From: Olivibacter sp. SDN3
Lineage (GTDB): Bacteria; Bacteroidota; Bacteroidia; Sphingobacteriales; Sphingobacteriaceae
Length of the DNA stretch: 64,000 nt
Assembly (NCBI RefSeq): GCF_014334135.1
Contig: NZ_CP060497.1
Coordinates: 1-64,000, forward strand
Direction: 5' to 3'
Made by a program: the position numbers and the translations under genes. Shown here in pieces: positions 1 to 7,726 of this stretch; positions within the stretch are counted from its first letter, which is position 1; every line of letters begins with the position of its first letter. A model generated the notes under the pieces. The model had not been told where the DNA came from. It did not search any database and saw nothing but the letters and a program-made list of their open reading frames with translations.

Positions 1-556
1 GTATTAATCCAAATGTATGGTTACTAATATATCTCCGATGTTATACCATAAGCAGCTAACCACATCAGAGCTGTATACCATTAATACACTTTACAAAACA
101 AAAACACCTAAGCAACATGATCTTCTATTAATACCTCTAATTAAACGTCTACAAATAAACTTCTCCAAGTAAGTGTTTATAGCGGTAACACATCCTTTGG
201 TATTTACCATCGAAAAATAAGAGATTTTTTTCATTGAATTCTTTTTTTAAAAGGATTATTCAGAACTTTAGACTGCACTAACAATTCGTAAGCGGAGTTT
301 ATATTTCGACAGAAAACAGCTCAAATCTTTTATTTTTATAATGAGCGAAAATAAATTGTGGAAAATTATTGACTCAGATTATTCAACGAATGAAAAGCAG
401 CAAAAAATCAACATAAACCTCTGATTAACAAGTATTTTAAAGATAATTTAAATTTTAATTTTTTTAGTTGTTTTTTTTTTTGAACTTCGAATCTCCGATA
501 GGTTATTAACATTTCAACCATCGATTATTGAAAATCAGAATATTACAAAATACGGT
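1..556. other. AT-rich leader upstream of dnaA, with one DnaA-box-like site
   Basis: No convincing gene is seen in this stretch. It is very AT-rich, with T tracts around 465-481. One TTTTCCACA motif, which fits the relaxed DnaA box TTWTNCACA, lies on the minus strand at 357-365. A single box does not make an origin, and in this phylum oriC is often not beside dnaA. The first 90 bases hold short inverted repeats (GTATTAAT at the left edge and ATTAATAC near 80). A regulatory or leader role for dnaA is the safe reading; an origin is possible but unsupported. Confidence 0.4.
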
Positions 557-1984
557 ATGGAAAAAACGAGTACAAGTGTATGGAATAGTTGCTTAGAAAT
601 TATAAAAGATAACATTCCAGCCCAAAGCTTCAAAACATGGTTTGAACCTATATCCGCTTTGCGTTTGGAAGGAAATGTATTGACCATACAAGTACCCAGT
701 TTATTTTTTTATGAATGGCTCGAAGAACATTATGTTGGCCTGCTACGTAAAACAGTAAAAAAACAATTAGGAGAAAGCGGCCGCTTGGAATACAATATAG
801 TAGTTGAAAAATCATCTAAAAACATACCGTACACAACTAACATTCCTTCCAACGGTAATGGCGCTGAAGGGAAAAAGCAGTCGATTCCTGTGCCTGTTGC
901 TTTAAATAAAGACATTAAGAATCCATTTGTCATTCCAGGTTTAAAAAAGCTGCATGTAGACCCCCAACTGAATCAAAATTATACGTTTGATAATTTTATA
1001 GAAGGAGACTGCAATAGACTTGCTCGCTCGGCCGGCTATGCGGTTGCAAGTAAACCTGGCGGGACGTCGTTCAATCCACTCATGATATATGGAGGCGTTG
1101 GATTAGGCAAAACGCATCTGGCACAAGCAATAGGCAATGAGGTAAAACGAAATATGGCAGACAGGCTTGTTATTTATGTCTCTTGTGAAAAATTTTGCCA
1201 ACAGTTTGTCGATTCGTTAAAAAACAATACGATAAACGATTTTGTCAATTTTTACCAAGCTATGGACGTAATTATTATGGACGATGTACATAATTTTGCC
1301 GGCAAAGACAAAACACAGGATATCTTTTTTCACATCTTCAATCATCTTCACCAATCAGGAAAGCAGATCATACTTACATCAGATAAAGCCCCTAAAGATC
1401 TAGCAGGCCTAGAAGAACGTCTTCTTAGTCGTTTTAAATGGGGGCTGTCCGCAGACATGCAAGTACCGGATCTGGAAACTAGAATGGCTATACTAAAGAA
1501 GAAAATGTATGCTGATGGTATAGACTTGCCATATGAAGTCGTGGAATACGTAGCCAACAATATTGACAATAATGTACGTGAACTGGAAGGTGCTATGGTA
1601 TCACTATTGGCACAAGCAACGCTAAATAAGAAAGAAATTGATCTAAACCTAGCGAAATCAATGTTAAAGAATTTTATAAAAAATTCGCACAAAGAGATTT
1701 CCATAGATTTTATACAGAAATTAGTATGTGAATATTTTGAAGTTCCAGTAGAAATGGTCAAATCAAAAACTAGAAAGCGGGAGATCGTGCAAGCTCGACA
1801 GATTTCTATGTATTTAGCAAAAAATCACACAAAAACCTCACTTAAATCTATAGGGGCATTTTTTGGAGGAAGAGACCATTCTACGGTAATTTACGCCTGC
1901 CAAACAGTAGAAGACTTAATCGATACCGACAAAAAGTTCAAAGCCTACGTTCAAGATATTCAGAAAAAGCTTAAAATGAGCTAA
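557..1984 (+). CDS. dnaA: Chromosomal replication initiator protein DnaA
   Basis: DnaA is the AAA+ ATPase that binds DnaA boxes and opens the replication origin; it also acts as a transcription factor. All four family domains are visible in 475 residues: an N-terminal helical domain I (about 1-85), a variable linker (about 86-130), the AAA+ core with Walker A GGVGLGKTHL at 179-188 and Walker B VIIMDDVHNF near 238-247, and the C-terminal helix-turn-helix domain with the DnaA signature GGRDHSTVIYA at about 437-447. Length is normal for the family. The ATG at 557 gives the usual N-terminus beginning MEKTSTSVW. The gene stands alone, is followed by a strong hairpin terminator, and has no dnaN or recF beside it, a common situation in Bacteroidota. 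DnaA-box-like motifs upstream of it and of ftsZ are plausible targets. Confidence 0.98.
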   Translation: MEKTSTSVWNSCLEIIKDNIPAQSFKTWFEPISALRLEGNVLTIQVPSLFFYEWLEEHYVGLLRKTVKKQLGESGRLEYNIVVEKSSKNIPYTTNIPSNGNGAEGKKQSIPVPVALNKDIKNPFVIPGLKKLHVDPQLNQNYTFDNFIEGDCNRLARSAGYAVASKPGGTSFNPLMIYGGVGLGKTHLAQAIGNEVKRNMADRLVIYVSCEKFCQQFVDSLKNNTINDFVNFYQAMDVIIMDDVHNFAGKDKTQDIFFHIFNHLHQSGKQIILTSDKAPKDLAGLEERLLSRFKWGLSADMQVPDLETRMAILKKKMYADGIDLPYEVVEYVANNIDNNVRELEGAMVSLLAQATLNKKEIDLNLAKSMLKNFIKNSHKEISIDFIQKLVCEYFEVPVEMVKSKTRKREIVQARQISMYLAKNHTKTSLKSIGAFFGGRDHSTVIYACQTVEDLIDTDKKFKAYVQDIQKKLKMS

Positions 1985-2022
1985 TTATTTTTGCAAAAAT
2001 AAAATTCAGATAGCTAAATAAT

Positions 2023-2054
2023 AAAACGGGAGCTTATATGTCAACTCCCGTTTT
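2023..2054. terminator. Bidirectional terminator between dnaA and hsp20
   Basis: A perfect inverted repeat, AAAACGGGAG (2023-2032) and CTCCCGTTTT (2045-2054), with a 12-nt loop, lies between the convergent dnaA and hsp20 genes. The A and T runs at its ends would serve both strands. Confidence 0.85.
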
Positions 2055-2082
2055 ACTAAAAAACGCTAAAGCTCTTCCAAAC

Positions 2083-2523
2083 TTATTTAACAGCTATTTC
2101 CTTTGCTTCAACCTTTTCTTGCTTCTTTTTATTCACGCTTAAAACCAAAACACCATCTTTGTAAGATGCTTCGATCTTATCAACATCCACAGCTTCAGGC
2201 AAAGTAAACGAACGTTTAAAAGAACTATAGCTAAACTCCTTACGGCTGTATCGCCTTGCATCCTCAAGCTTTTCAGCCTTATGTTCTGCACTTACGGTAA
2301 GAATATCATGCTCTACAGCAATTTTAAAATCCTCTTTACTAAACCCGGGAACCGCAAATTCTACATGAAAAGCATCCGCAGACTCTGCAACATTCACTGA
2401 TGGATACTTAGCAGCGCCATTTACAACACCAAAAGAATCTCTGAACAGATCATCAAATAAATTGTTAACCCATGGATCGATTTTCCTAATCTTATTATTG
2501 TCAACAAATCTTGAAATACTCAT
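2083..2523 (-). CDS. Small heat shock protein, Hsp20/alpha-crystallin family
   Basis: A 146-residue cytoplasmic holdase chaperone that binds unfolding proteins without ATP. An N-terminal arm with a WVNNLFDDLF segment is followed by the alpha-crystallin domain (about 40-135), including the conserved FAVPGFSKEDFKIAVE strand region and the GVLVLSV motif near the C-terminus. Length is typical of class A bacterial Hsp20. The start is fixed by an unusually good Shine-Dalgarno sequence: AGGAGG on the minus strand (complement at 2532-2537), 8 bases before the ATG. Most genes in this window lack such a site, so translation is probably strong. An inverted repeat at 2564-2584 upstream may be an operator. 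The gene is monocistronic, convergent with dnaA and divergent from the thioesterase gene. Confidence 0.95.
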   Translation of the reverse strand: MSISRFVDNNKIRKIDPWVNNLFDDLFRDSFGVVNGAAKYPSVNVAESADAFHVEFAVPGFSKEDFKIAVEHDILTVSAEHKAEKLEDARRYSRKEFSYSSFKRSFTLPEAVDVDKIEASYKDGVLVLSVNKKKQEKVEAKEIAVK

Positions 2524-2531
2524 TATGTTTT

Positions 2532-2537
2532 CCTCCT
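2532..2537 (-). promoter_or_regulatory. Strong Shine-Dalgarno site of hsp20
   Basis: AGGAGG on the minus strand, 8 nt before the hsp20 ATG. It is notable because Bacteroidota genes rarely carry a consensus ribosome binding site, and it supports the chosen start. Confidence 0.75.
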
Positions 2538-2563
2538 ATTAAATTACTAATTTTGATTTACTT

Positions 2564-2584
2564 GGTATATTCAAACTATATACC
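2564..2584. promoter_or_regulatory. Inverted repeat in the hsp20/thioesterase divergent region
   Basis: GGTATAT and ATATACC form a perfect 7+7 inverted repeat around a 7-nt spacer. It lies about 40 bp upstream of the hsp20 start and 72 bp upstream of the thioesterase start. The size and symmetry suit a dimeric repressor site, but no known operator was recognised. Confidence 0.4.
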
Positions 2585-2655
2585 AGTCTGAAAAACCAAT
2601 TCAATTTCTCAAAAAAGAGACAAAAAGTCATGATAAAACAATTAAAAAAGACAAA

Positions 2656-3105
2656 ATGACACAAAAAGACCATTTAGAAGATTTTAAATTCCGTACTCCC
2701 GTGGAAATTCGGTTCATTGATCTTGATGCTTTTCGCCATGTTAACAACGCCATTTATTTGACCTATTGCGAAGTCGCACGCACAAAATATTGGCAAGAAG
2801 TAATAAAGTGGGACTGGAACCTGATGGGAATCATTATTGCCAGCGCAACGATTGACTACATCAAACCGTTAACCCTAAAAGATCAATTATTAATTTATGT
2901 TAGAACATCAAAAGTTGGAAATAAGAGCTTTGAGTTAGCCTATATCCTGACATCCGAAAGTCAAAAGGGAATAACTATTCACGCTAAAGCTAAAACAACC
3001 TGTGTATGTATCGATTACAACACAAATAAAACGTCGTTAATTCCGTCGGATTACAAAAAGACCATGGAAATTGAAACAACTGGCAATGTTAACAAATCGT
3101 CATAA
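2656..3105 (+). CDS. Acyl-CoA thioesterase, 4-hydroxybenzoyl-CoA thioesterase (hotdog) family
   Basis: A 149-residue single hotdog-fold protein that probably hydrolyses acyl-CoA or acyl-ACP thioesters in the cytoplasm. The family signature at the start of the fold is clear: EIRFIDLDAFRHVNNAIYL (about 17-35), with the acidic residues and the HVNN turn that form the active site of YbgC/FadM-type enzymes. Length is normal. The gene lies alone between hsp20 (divergent) and the IscA-type gene (same strand, about 110 bp away). The substrate cannot be told from sequence. Given the fatty-acid genes elsewhere in the window, a housekeeping long-chain acyl-CoA thioesterase is a fair guess but no more. 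Confidence 0.88.
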   Translation: MTQKDHLEDFKFRTPVEIRFIDLDAFRHVNNAIYLTYCEVARTKYWQEVIKWDWNLMGIIIASATIDYIKPLTLKDQLLIYVRTSKVGNKSFELAYILTSESQKGITIHAKAKTTCVCIDYNTNKTSLIPSDYKKTMEIETTGNVNKSS

Positions 3106-3141
3106 ACACAGCGAACCACCTGATTACAAAGATTAAAATTT

Positions 3142-3149
3142 TATATTTG
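3142..3149 (+). promoter_or_regulatory. Bacteroidota -7 promoter element of the IscA-type gene
   Basis: TATATTTG matches the phylum's TAnnTTTG -7 consensus, 65 bp before the ATG at 3214. No clear -33 TTG is seen at the usual distance. Confidence 0.5.
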
Positions 3150-3213
3150 CAAGTAATATATAGATGCCAATTTTTTGGTCTATTTAATAAGGGATAATTC
3201 TAAAAACAGACAA

Positions 3214-3567
3214 ATGAATACAGAAACAGCGACAAGCAATGCCCCCTTAACCTTAACAGAAGGTGCTGTAAAGGAGTTAAAAAAATTAAAAGAACAACAA
3301 GAGATTGGGGACAACTTCGGTTTACGCGTAGGCGTTGAAGGCGGCGGCTGTGCTGGAATGAACTATATACTTGGTTTTGACCAAAAAAAAGAGGGTGATA
3401 CCGAATATATAGTTTCCGGTATTAAGGTCTTCATGAATAAGGCGCACGGTCTTTATCTAGCAGGAATGGAAATAGATTTTCAAAGTGGACTAAGTGCGCG
3501 TGGTTTTACCTTCAACAATCCAAATGCATCCAGCACCTGCGGTTGTGGTACTTCTTTCTCCGCTTAA
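3214..3567 (+). CDS. Iron-sulfur cluster assembly/carrier protein, HesB/IscA/SufA family
   Basis: A-type carrier that receives Fe-S clusters from the SUF or ISC machinery and passes them to target enzymes. The three cluster-binding cysteines are present: one in the EGGGCAGMNY motif (Cys46) and the pair in the C-terminal STCGCGTSFS motif (Cys109 and Cys111). The start was set at the ATG at 3214 (117 residues). An in-frame TTG at 3175 would add 13 residues with no family similarity and lies close to the promoter. No suf genes are adjacent, so the exact type (SufA, IscA or ErpA) cannot be assigned. Confidence 0.93.
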   Translation: MNTETATSNAPLTLTEGAVKELKKLKEQQEIGDNFGLRVGVEGGGCAGMNYILGFDQKKEGDTEYIVSGIKVFMNKAHGLYLAGMEIDFQSGLSARGFTFNNPNASSTCGCGTSFSA

Positions 3568-3693
3568 AACAGGCAAAGCATCTCTCGTACTAACTCGCCT
3601 TAGCTATCTTTTAGCTAGAAAGGGAACTAGCACACGATATGCGGAAATTACGAAGCTGATAACTTTTAGTTAGGCTGATATTGATATATACAA

Positions 3694-4644
3694 TCAATCA
3701 TTTTTTAATTTCATGTCGCTCTTAGCATGGCTAATTAGCTTATCAGCCAACACCGCTGCAATCTTAAAATAAGATTCAACACTCCAACCTGCTACATGTG
3801 GAGTCAACAATACGCCTTCATGGTTAGACAGTCGTTCAAACCAATCAACAGTACTAGCCTCTGGAAATCGTTCAAGTGGCAGAACATCAAAGGCTGCCCC
3901 CAATATTTTACCATGATCAATAGCATCTAAAACAGCCATAATATCTACTATTTCACCTCTAGCTCCATTAAGAAAGAAAATTGGCTTTTTAAAATGTAGA
4001 AGATACTCCGCATCAACTAAGCGATGTGTTTCTCTTGTTAGCGGTATATGTAAACTTAAAATATCCGCATCTCGCACCACTTCCTCCATACTGACCTCTT
4101 TCGCATATTGATCAGAAAAACCTGTTTTGTATTTATCATAAGCAATTACATTCACGCCGAAACCTGATAGTTTACGGGCCATTGCTTGTCCGTTATTTCC
4201 ATATCCTATCAATGCCACCGTCTTCCCTCCAAGTTCTACTCCCCTATTTTGTTCTCTTAACCAAATTCCACCCCTCACCTGTTTGTCTCCAGCACTTAAG
4301 TTATTCAGCATCGACAATAGCATTCCTATCATGTGCTCTCCTACTGCATCACGGTTTCCTTCAGGTGCATTTATTAATCTAACACCATATTCTTCCGCCA
4401 ATTGTTCATCGATATTATCCATACCTGCACCGGCTCGCGCTATTATGCTGAGATGATCTGCGGCGCTAAAAACCTCTTCGTCGATTTTAAACTTTGACCG
4501 AACAACTAAAACTTCGTAGTCTTTTAGCATCTTTAACGCCTCAGTCCTTCCAATAGCAGGAAAGTACGAAAAATTAATACCTGCTTCAGACAACCTATCC
4601 ATAAATACTTGATGAATATCATCAACAATTAATACATTTATCAT
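3694..4644 (-). CDS. D-isomer-specific 2-hydroxyacid dehydrogenase (phosphoglycerate dehydrogenase-like)
   Basis: NAD-dependent oxidoreductase of the SerA/2-hydroxyacid dehydrogenase family. The nucleotide-binding motif GYGNNG (about 147-152) and the catalytic triad are visible: Arg in NGARGEIVD (about 229), Glu in FDVLPLE (about 258) and His in LTPHVAGWS (about 283). At about 316 residues there is no C-terminal ACT domain, so it is a short form rather than the long regulated SerA. The start was put at the second ATG (4644), where the beta-strand MINVLIVDD of the fold begins; an ATG at 4659 would add five residues. It follows rsmA on the same strand and is probably cotranscribed. The physiological substrate is undetermined; serine synthesis is possible. 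Confidence 0.88.
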   Translation of the reverse strand: MINVLIVDDIHQVFMDRLSEAGINFSYFPAIGRTEALKMLKDYEVLVVRSKFKIDEEVFSAADHLSIIARAGAGMDNIDEQLAEEYGVRLINAPEGNRDAVGEHMIGMLLSMLNNLSAGDKQVRGGIWLREQNRGVELGGKTVALIGYGNNGQAMARKLSGFGVNVIAYDKYKTGFSDQYAKEVSMEEVVRDADILSLHIPLTRETHRLVDAEYLLHFKKPIFFLNGARGEIVDIMAVLDAIDHGKILGAAFDVLPLERFPEASTVDWFERLSNHEGVLLTPHVAGWSVESYFKIAAVLADKLISHAKSDMKLKND

Positions 4645-4666
4645 AAATTTATAAAGCAATACCAGC

Positions 4667-5455
4667 TTACCTATTATGCTGCCAGGTTTCTATTTCATTC
4701 GTCAACATTACAAAGTCATCTACGCCCAAGCGTTCAGCTCTGAGCTCTAATAAGGGATGATTTTTCATTTTATCCTTGCTGATAATAACCGACAAAGCAT
4801 TGCGTAAAGTTTTGCGTCGCTGATTAAACCCCGCCTTCACTACTTTCCAAAAAAGTTGTTCATTACAATTCAATGCTACCGTATTGTTTCTTAACAATCG
4901 AATAACACCTGAAAGAACTTTTGGAGGAGGATTAAAAGCTCCCGCCTTCACGGTAAACAAATATTGAACCTCATAATAAGCCTGTAAAAAAACGCTTAAA
5001 ATTCCATATTCTTTGCCTCCCGGTAACGCTGTACAACGTTCAGCCACTTCTTTTTGGAACATACCAACCACCTCAACAACCTGATGACGATTATCAAGCA
5101 CTTTAAACAAAATCTGAGAGGAAATATTGTACGGAAAATTGCCAATAATGGCCATTGGACCATTAAATGTAGAAGAGAAGTTTAAATCGAGAAAATCTCC
5201 TAGAATCAATTTGTTTCCCATTGCGGGATACTTACCCGCCAAATACGCTACCGATTCGGCATCAAGGTCAATCATCCAAGTCTTGTACCTTCGGTCTTGT
5301 AACAGAAAATCCGATAATACCCCCATCCCAGGACCTACCTCTAACACCAGCTGAAAACGATCTTCAGGATTCAACGCTTCAACAATTTTTTTTGCAATAT
5401 TTTTATCTGTTAAGAAATGTTGGCCCAAGTGTTTCTTAGCACGAACTAACGACAT
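4667..5455 (-). CDS. rsmA: 16S rRNA (adenine(1518)-N6/adenine(1519)-N6)-dimethyltransferase
   Basis: RsmA (KsgA) dimethylates two adjacent adenines at the 3' end of 16S rRNA during late 30S assembly. The N-terminal RAKKHLGQHFLTD motif is characteristic. The SAM-binding motif I VLEVGPGMG (about 38-46) and the catalytic motif IV GNFPYNISS (about 105-113) are intact. The start was set at the ATG at 5455 (MSLVRAKKHLGQ, 262 residues). An ATG at 5479 is unlikely because a -7 promoter element (5477-5484) overlaps it, so transcription should begin downstream of it. Divergent from pdxA, a neighbour seen in many bacteria, including Escherichia coli. Confidence 0.97.
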   Translation of the reverse strand: MSLVRAKKHLGQHFLTDKNIAKKIVEALNPEDRFQLVLEVGPGMGVLSDFLLQDRRYKTWMIDLDAESVAYLAGKYPAMGNKLILGDFLDLNFSSTFNGPMAIIGNFPYNISSQILFKVLDNRHQVVEVVGMFQKEVAERCTALPGGKEYGILSVFLQAYYEVQYLFTVKAGAFNPPPKVLSGVIRLLRNNTVALNCNEQLFWKVVKAGFNQRRKTLRNALSVIISKDKMKNHPLLELRAERLGVDDFVMLTNEIETWQHNR

Positions 5456-5476
5456 GTAATACGATTTAAAACTGCA

Positions 5477-5484
5477 CAAAGATA
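5477..5484 (-). promoter_or_regulatory. -7 promoter element of rsmA
   Basis: TATCTTTG on the minus strand fits TAnnTTTG. It overlaps the upstream ATG at 5479 and so favours the start at 5455. No -33 TTG at ideal spacing was found. Confidence 0.5.
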
Positions 5485-5498
5485 CTGTTTATTTAGAA

Positions 5499-5529
5499 TT
5501 GCATATAAAATCAATTTTATCTAAGTTTG
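5499..5529 (+). promoter_or_regulatory. Bacteroidota promoter of pdxA
   Basis: TTG at 5499-5501, a 20-nt spacer, and TAAGTTTG at 5522-5529 reproduce the phylum consensus TTG-N19-21-TAnnTTTG. The pdxA start follows 22 bp later. Confidence 0.65.
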
Positions 5530-5551
5530 GCCTATTCAAAAACGTAGTAAA

Positions 5552-6607
5552 ATGAGTGAAAAGTTAAAAGTTGGTATAACTATTGGTGATGTGAACGGGA
5601 TAGGCTTGGAGGTCATCATAAAGACATTGGCAAATAATAGAATACTGGATTTTTTCACACCTATAGTATATGGCAATACAAAAGTTGCTTCCTTTCATCG
5701 TAAGGCCATTGGCATTACCGATTTTAGCTTTAACGTCATTAACAGCGCTGATCAGGCAAGTGAAAAGAGGCCGAACATGATAAATTGCTGGCATGAAGAT
5801 GTAAAGATTATGCTCGGAGAATCCAATAGCATTGGTGGAAAATATGCGTTTCTTTCCCTGGAAAAAGCCACAGATGATCTTATTCAAGGTAAAATAGATG
5901 TTTTGATAACCGCTCCTATCAATAAACATAATATACAACAAGACGAATTCAACTTCCCTGGACATACGGAATATATACAATCAAAAACCGGATCGAAAGA
6001 CGCCCTCATGTTTATGATCAGCGAAGAATTAAAAATAGGTGTAGTCACTGGGCATATTCCTGTAAAAGAAATCGCAGAAAATATTACAAAGGAAACGATT
6101 TTAGCCAAGCTAAGGCTCATGCACAACAGCTTAAAAAATGATTTTTGGGTTCAAAAACCAAAAATTGCTGTGTTAGGATTAAATCCACATGCGGGAGATA
6201 ACGGTCTAATTGGTTCAGAAGATCAAGACATTGTTATTCCTGCAATAGAAGAGGCAAATGAAATGGATGTTTTTGCTTTTGGTCCCTATCCCGCTGATGG
6301 ATTTTTTGCTAGTGATAATTACAAAAATTTCGACGGCGTTTTAGCCATGTACCATGATCAGGGCCTAATTCCTTTTAAACAACTAGCTTTTCATAACGGC
6401 GTAAACTTCACTGCTGGATTACCTGTTATCCGCACTTCACCGGATCATGGAACAGGTTACGATATAGCGGGGAAAAATATTGCTTCGGAACAATCATTTA
6501 AAGAAGCTATTTTTGCAGCCGTTCATATTGCAAAAAGGAGAAAAGAACAGGATGATCTATTAGCCAATCCATTGAAGATCAGAAAACTGACAAAAGACAG
6601 GGATTAA
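5552..6607 (+). CDS. pdxA: 4-hydroxythreonine-4-phosphate dehydrogenase
   Basis: PdxA oxidises 4-phospho-hydroxy-L-threonine in the DXP-dependent pathway to pyridoxal 5'-phosphate. Family landmarks in the 351 residues include the N-terminal ITIGDVNGIGLEV, the metal-binding FPGHTEY and MYHDQG motifs, the GLNPHAGDNGLIG segment, and the C-terminal TSPDHGTGYDIAGK. Length is slightly above the usual 330 because of a short charged tail. The ATG at 5552 follows a good promoter. Divergent from rsmA. The PLP-dependent alpha-oxoamine synthase at 57174 is one consumer of its product. Confidence 0.97.
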   Translation: MSEKLKVGITIGDVNGIGLEVIIKTLANNRILDFFTPIVYGNTKVASFHRKAIGITDFSFNVINSADQASEKRPNMINCWHEDVKIMLGESNSIGGKYAFLSLEKATDDLIQGKIDVLITAPINKHNIQQDEFNFPGHTEYIQSKTGSKDALMFMISEELKIGVVTGHIPVKEIAENITKETILAKLRLMHNSLKNDFWVQKPKIAVLGLNPHAGDNGLIGSEDQDIVIPAIEEANEMDVFAFGPYPADGFFASDNYKNFDGVLAMYHDQGLIPFKQLAFHNGVNFTAGLPVIRTSPDHGTGYDIAGKNIASEQSFKEAIFAAVHIAKRRKEQDDLLANPLKIRKLTKDRD

Positions 6608-6760
6608 TCTAAATTTGAATCAACATCTTACAAAACACGTAAACGGCATCCATCCTAAAAACCGGTTTCATTTGATGCCTTTCAAATTTTGAAAACAAAC
6701 GCTTACCCTGGTCGACCTGAGTTACTTTAAAAAAAACTTTCACATATTATTTATTATTTC

Positions 6761-6768
6761 TAAATTTG
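6761..6768 (+). promoter_or_regulatory. -7 promoter element of the yceD-rpmF unit
   Basis: TAAATTTG, 20 bp before the TTG start at 6788. Upstream, GGCATC (6645-6650) and GATGCC (6674-6679) could form a weak hairpin at the end of the pdxA transcript. Confidence 0.5.
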
Positions 6769-6787
6769 CGAGCTTAATTATCGTGCT

Positions 6788-7321
6788 TTGAAAATTTTGA
6801 ATCAATACCGTATACCGTTTACAGGCCTAAAGCTTGGAAAACATGAGTTTGAATTTGAAGTCGACAAACATTTTTTTGCCGAGTTTGAGTATTCGATCGT
6901 CAAAGATGGTGCATTAAAGGTTTTCTTAACCCTCGATAAGCAAGAAACGATGCTTATAGCGGATTTCCATATAACCGGTATCATTGAACTCACGTGTGAC
7001 GTTTGTTTGCGTAAATTCCCTGGGAAAACGGATATTAATGAGCGTTTGATTGTAAAGTTTCAGGAGGATGATGACACATCAGACATCTCAGACGAGATCT
7101 TGATACTAAAAAGGAACGAACACGAGCTCGATTTAGCTAATAACATATACGAATACATTAATTTATCAGTTCCGCTTTACGCAAGATGTGAAGAACAGGG
7201 ATTAAACACAGCATGTGACAAATCAATGATTGATAAATTGAAGAACTTATCTGCTCCCGAAACAAGGGATACACAAACAGACCCACGTTGGGATATACTT
7301 AAGAAAATAAAAAACAATTAA
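6788..7321 (+). CDS. DUF177 (YceD-like) protein
   Basis: A 177-residue DUF177 protein, the family that precedes rpmF in most bacteria and has been linked to 23S rRNA accumulation or processing. The conserved strand pattern ending in the ELTCDVCLRKF motif (two cysteines, about 75-85) is clear. A second, more distant cysteine pair is seen near 137 and 145. The only plausible start is TTG at 6788; no in-frame ATG precedes the conserved core and a promoter element sits 20 bp upstream. It is 18 bp from rpmF and surely cotranscribed with it. Confidence 0.85.
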   Translation: MKILNQYRIPFTGLKLGKHEFEFEVDKHFFAEFEYSIVKDGALKVFLTLDKQETMLIADFHITGIIELTCDVCLRKFPGKTDINERLIVKFQEDDDTSDISDEILILKRNEHELDLANNIYEYINLSVPLYARCEEQGLNTACDKSMIDKLKNLSAPETRDTQTDPRWDILKKIKNN

Positions 7322-7339
7322 TTAAAATACCAAGACGAG

Positions 7340-7531
7340 ATGGCACATCCAAAACGTAAAACCTCTAAGTCTAGAAGAGACAAAAGAAGAACACATTACA
7401 AGGCTGAATTACCAAGCCTTACTACTTGCCAAACTACTGGAGCAGTACATTTGCCACACCGTGCGTATAATGTAGACGGCAACCTTTATTACAATGGCAA
7501 GTTACTGATTGAAAACACCTCGATTGCCTAA
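7340..7531 (+). CDS. rpmF: 50S ribosomal protein L32
   Basis: L32, a small basic component of the large ribosomal subunit. The [21 protein letters not shown]-terminus is diagnostic and the 63-residue length is normal. Only one cysteine is present (in LTTCQTTG), so this is not a zinc-binding form. It lies in the widely conserved order yceD-rpmF-plsX-fabH, which couples ribosome and lipid synthesis genes. Confidence 0.98.
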   Translation: MAHPKRKTSKSRRDKRRTHYKAELPSLTTCQTTGAVHLPHRAYNVDGNLYYNGKLLIENTSIA

Positions 7532-7575
7532 GTTGATTTTTCATCTGCTTAAATTGTTTTTTAAAGGTGATGAAG

Positions 7576-7628
7576 CTTGCATGAGCTGTATGTCTTCCTA
7601 TCCCTTTTTAAACGGTAGCTCATGCAGG
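7576..7628 (+). promoter_or_regulatory. First hairpin between rpmF and plsX
   Basis: TGCATGAGCT (7578-7587) pairs with AGCTCATGCA (7617-7626), extended by two more pairs, around a loop of 29 nt. There is no T run after it, so it is not a canonical terminator. It may stabilise the rpmF mRNA end or act with the following hairpin. Confidence 0.5.
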
Positions 7629-7640
7629 TTTCAATATTAA

Positions 7641-7694
7641 AAAACATCCCAAGGTTCGCTATTTGCAAAAAAATGCGGTACTTTGGGATGTTTT
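7641..7694 (+). terminator. Second hairpin, terminator- or attenuator-like, before plsX
   Basis: AAAACATCCCAA (7641-7652) pairs perfectly with TTGGGATGTTTT (7683-7694) around a 30-nt loop. The stem ends in four T residues and lies 32 bp before the plsX ATG. It could end rpmF transcription or attenuate read-through into the lipid genes. Confidence 0.5.
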
Positions 7695-7726
7695 AGTTAC
7701 TGATGAAAAGTAAACGTTAATCAAGG

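Noticed and set aside
1348-1761. Minus-strand open frame of 137 codons inside dnaA
   Set aside because: It is the antisense shadow of a conserved gene, with no family similarity.
3175-3213. TTG start that would lengthen the IscA-type protein by 13 residues
   Set aside because: The added residues fit no A-type carrier and lie close to the promoter; the ATG at 3214 is better.
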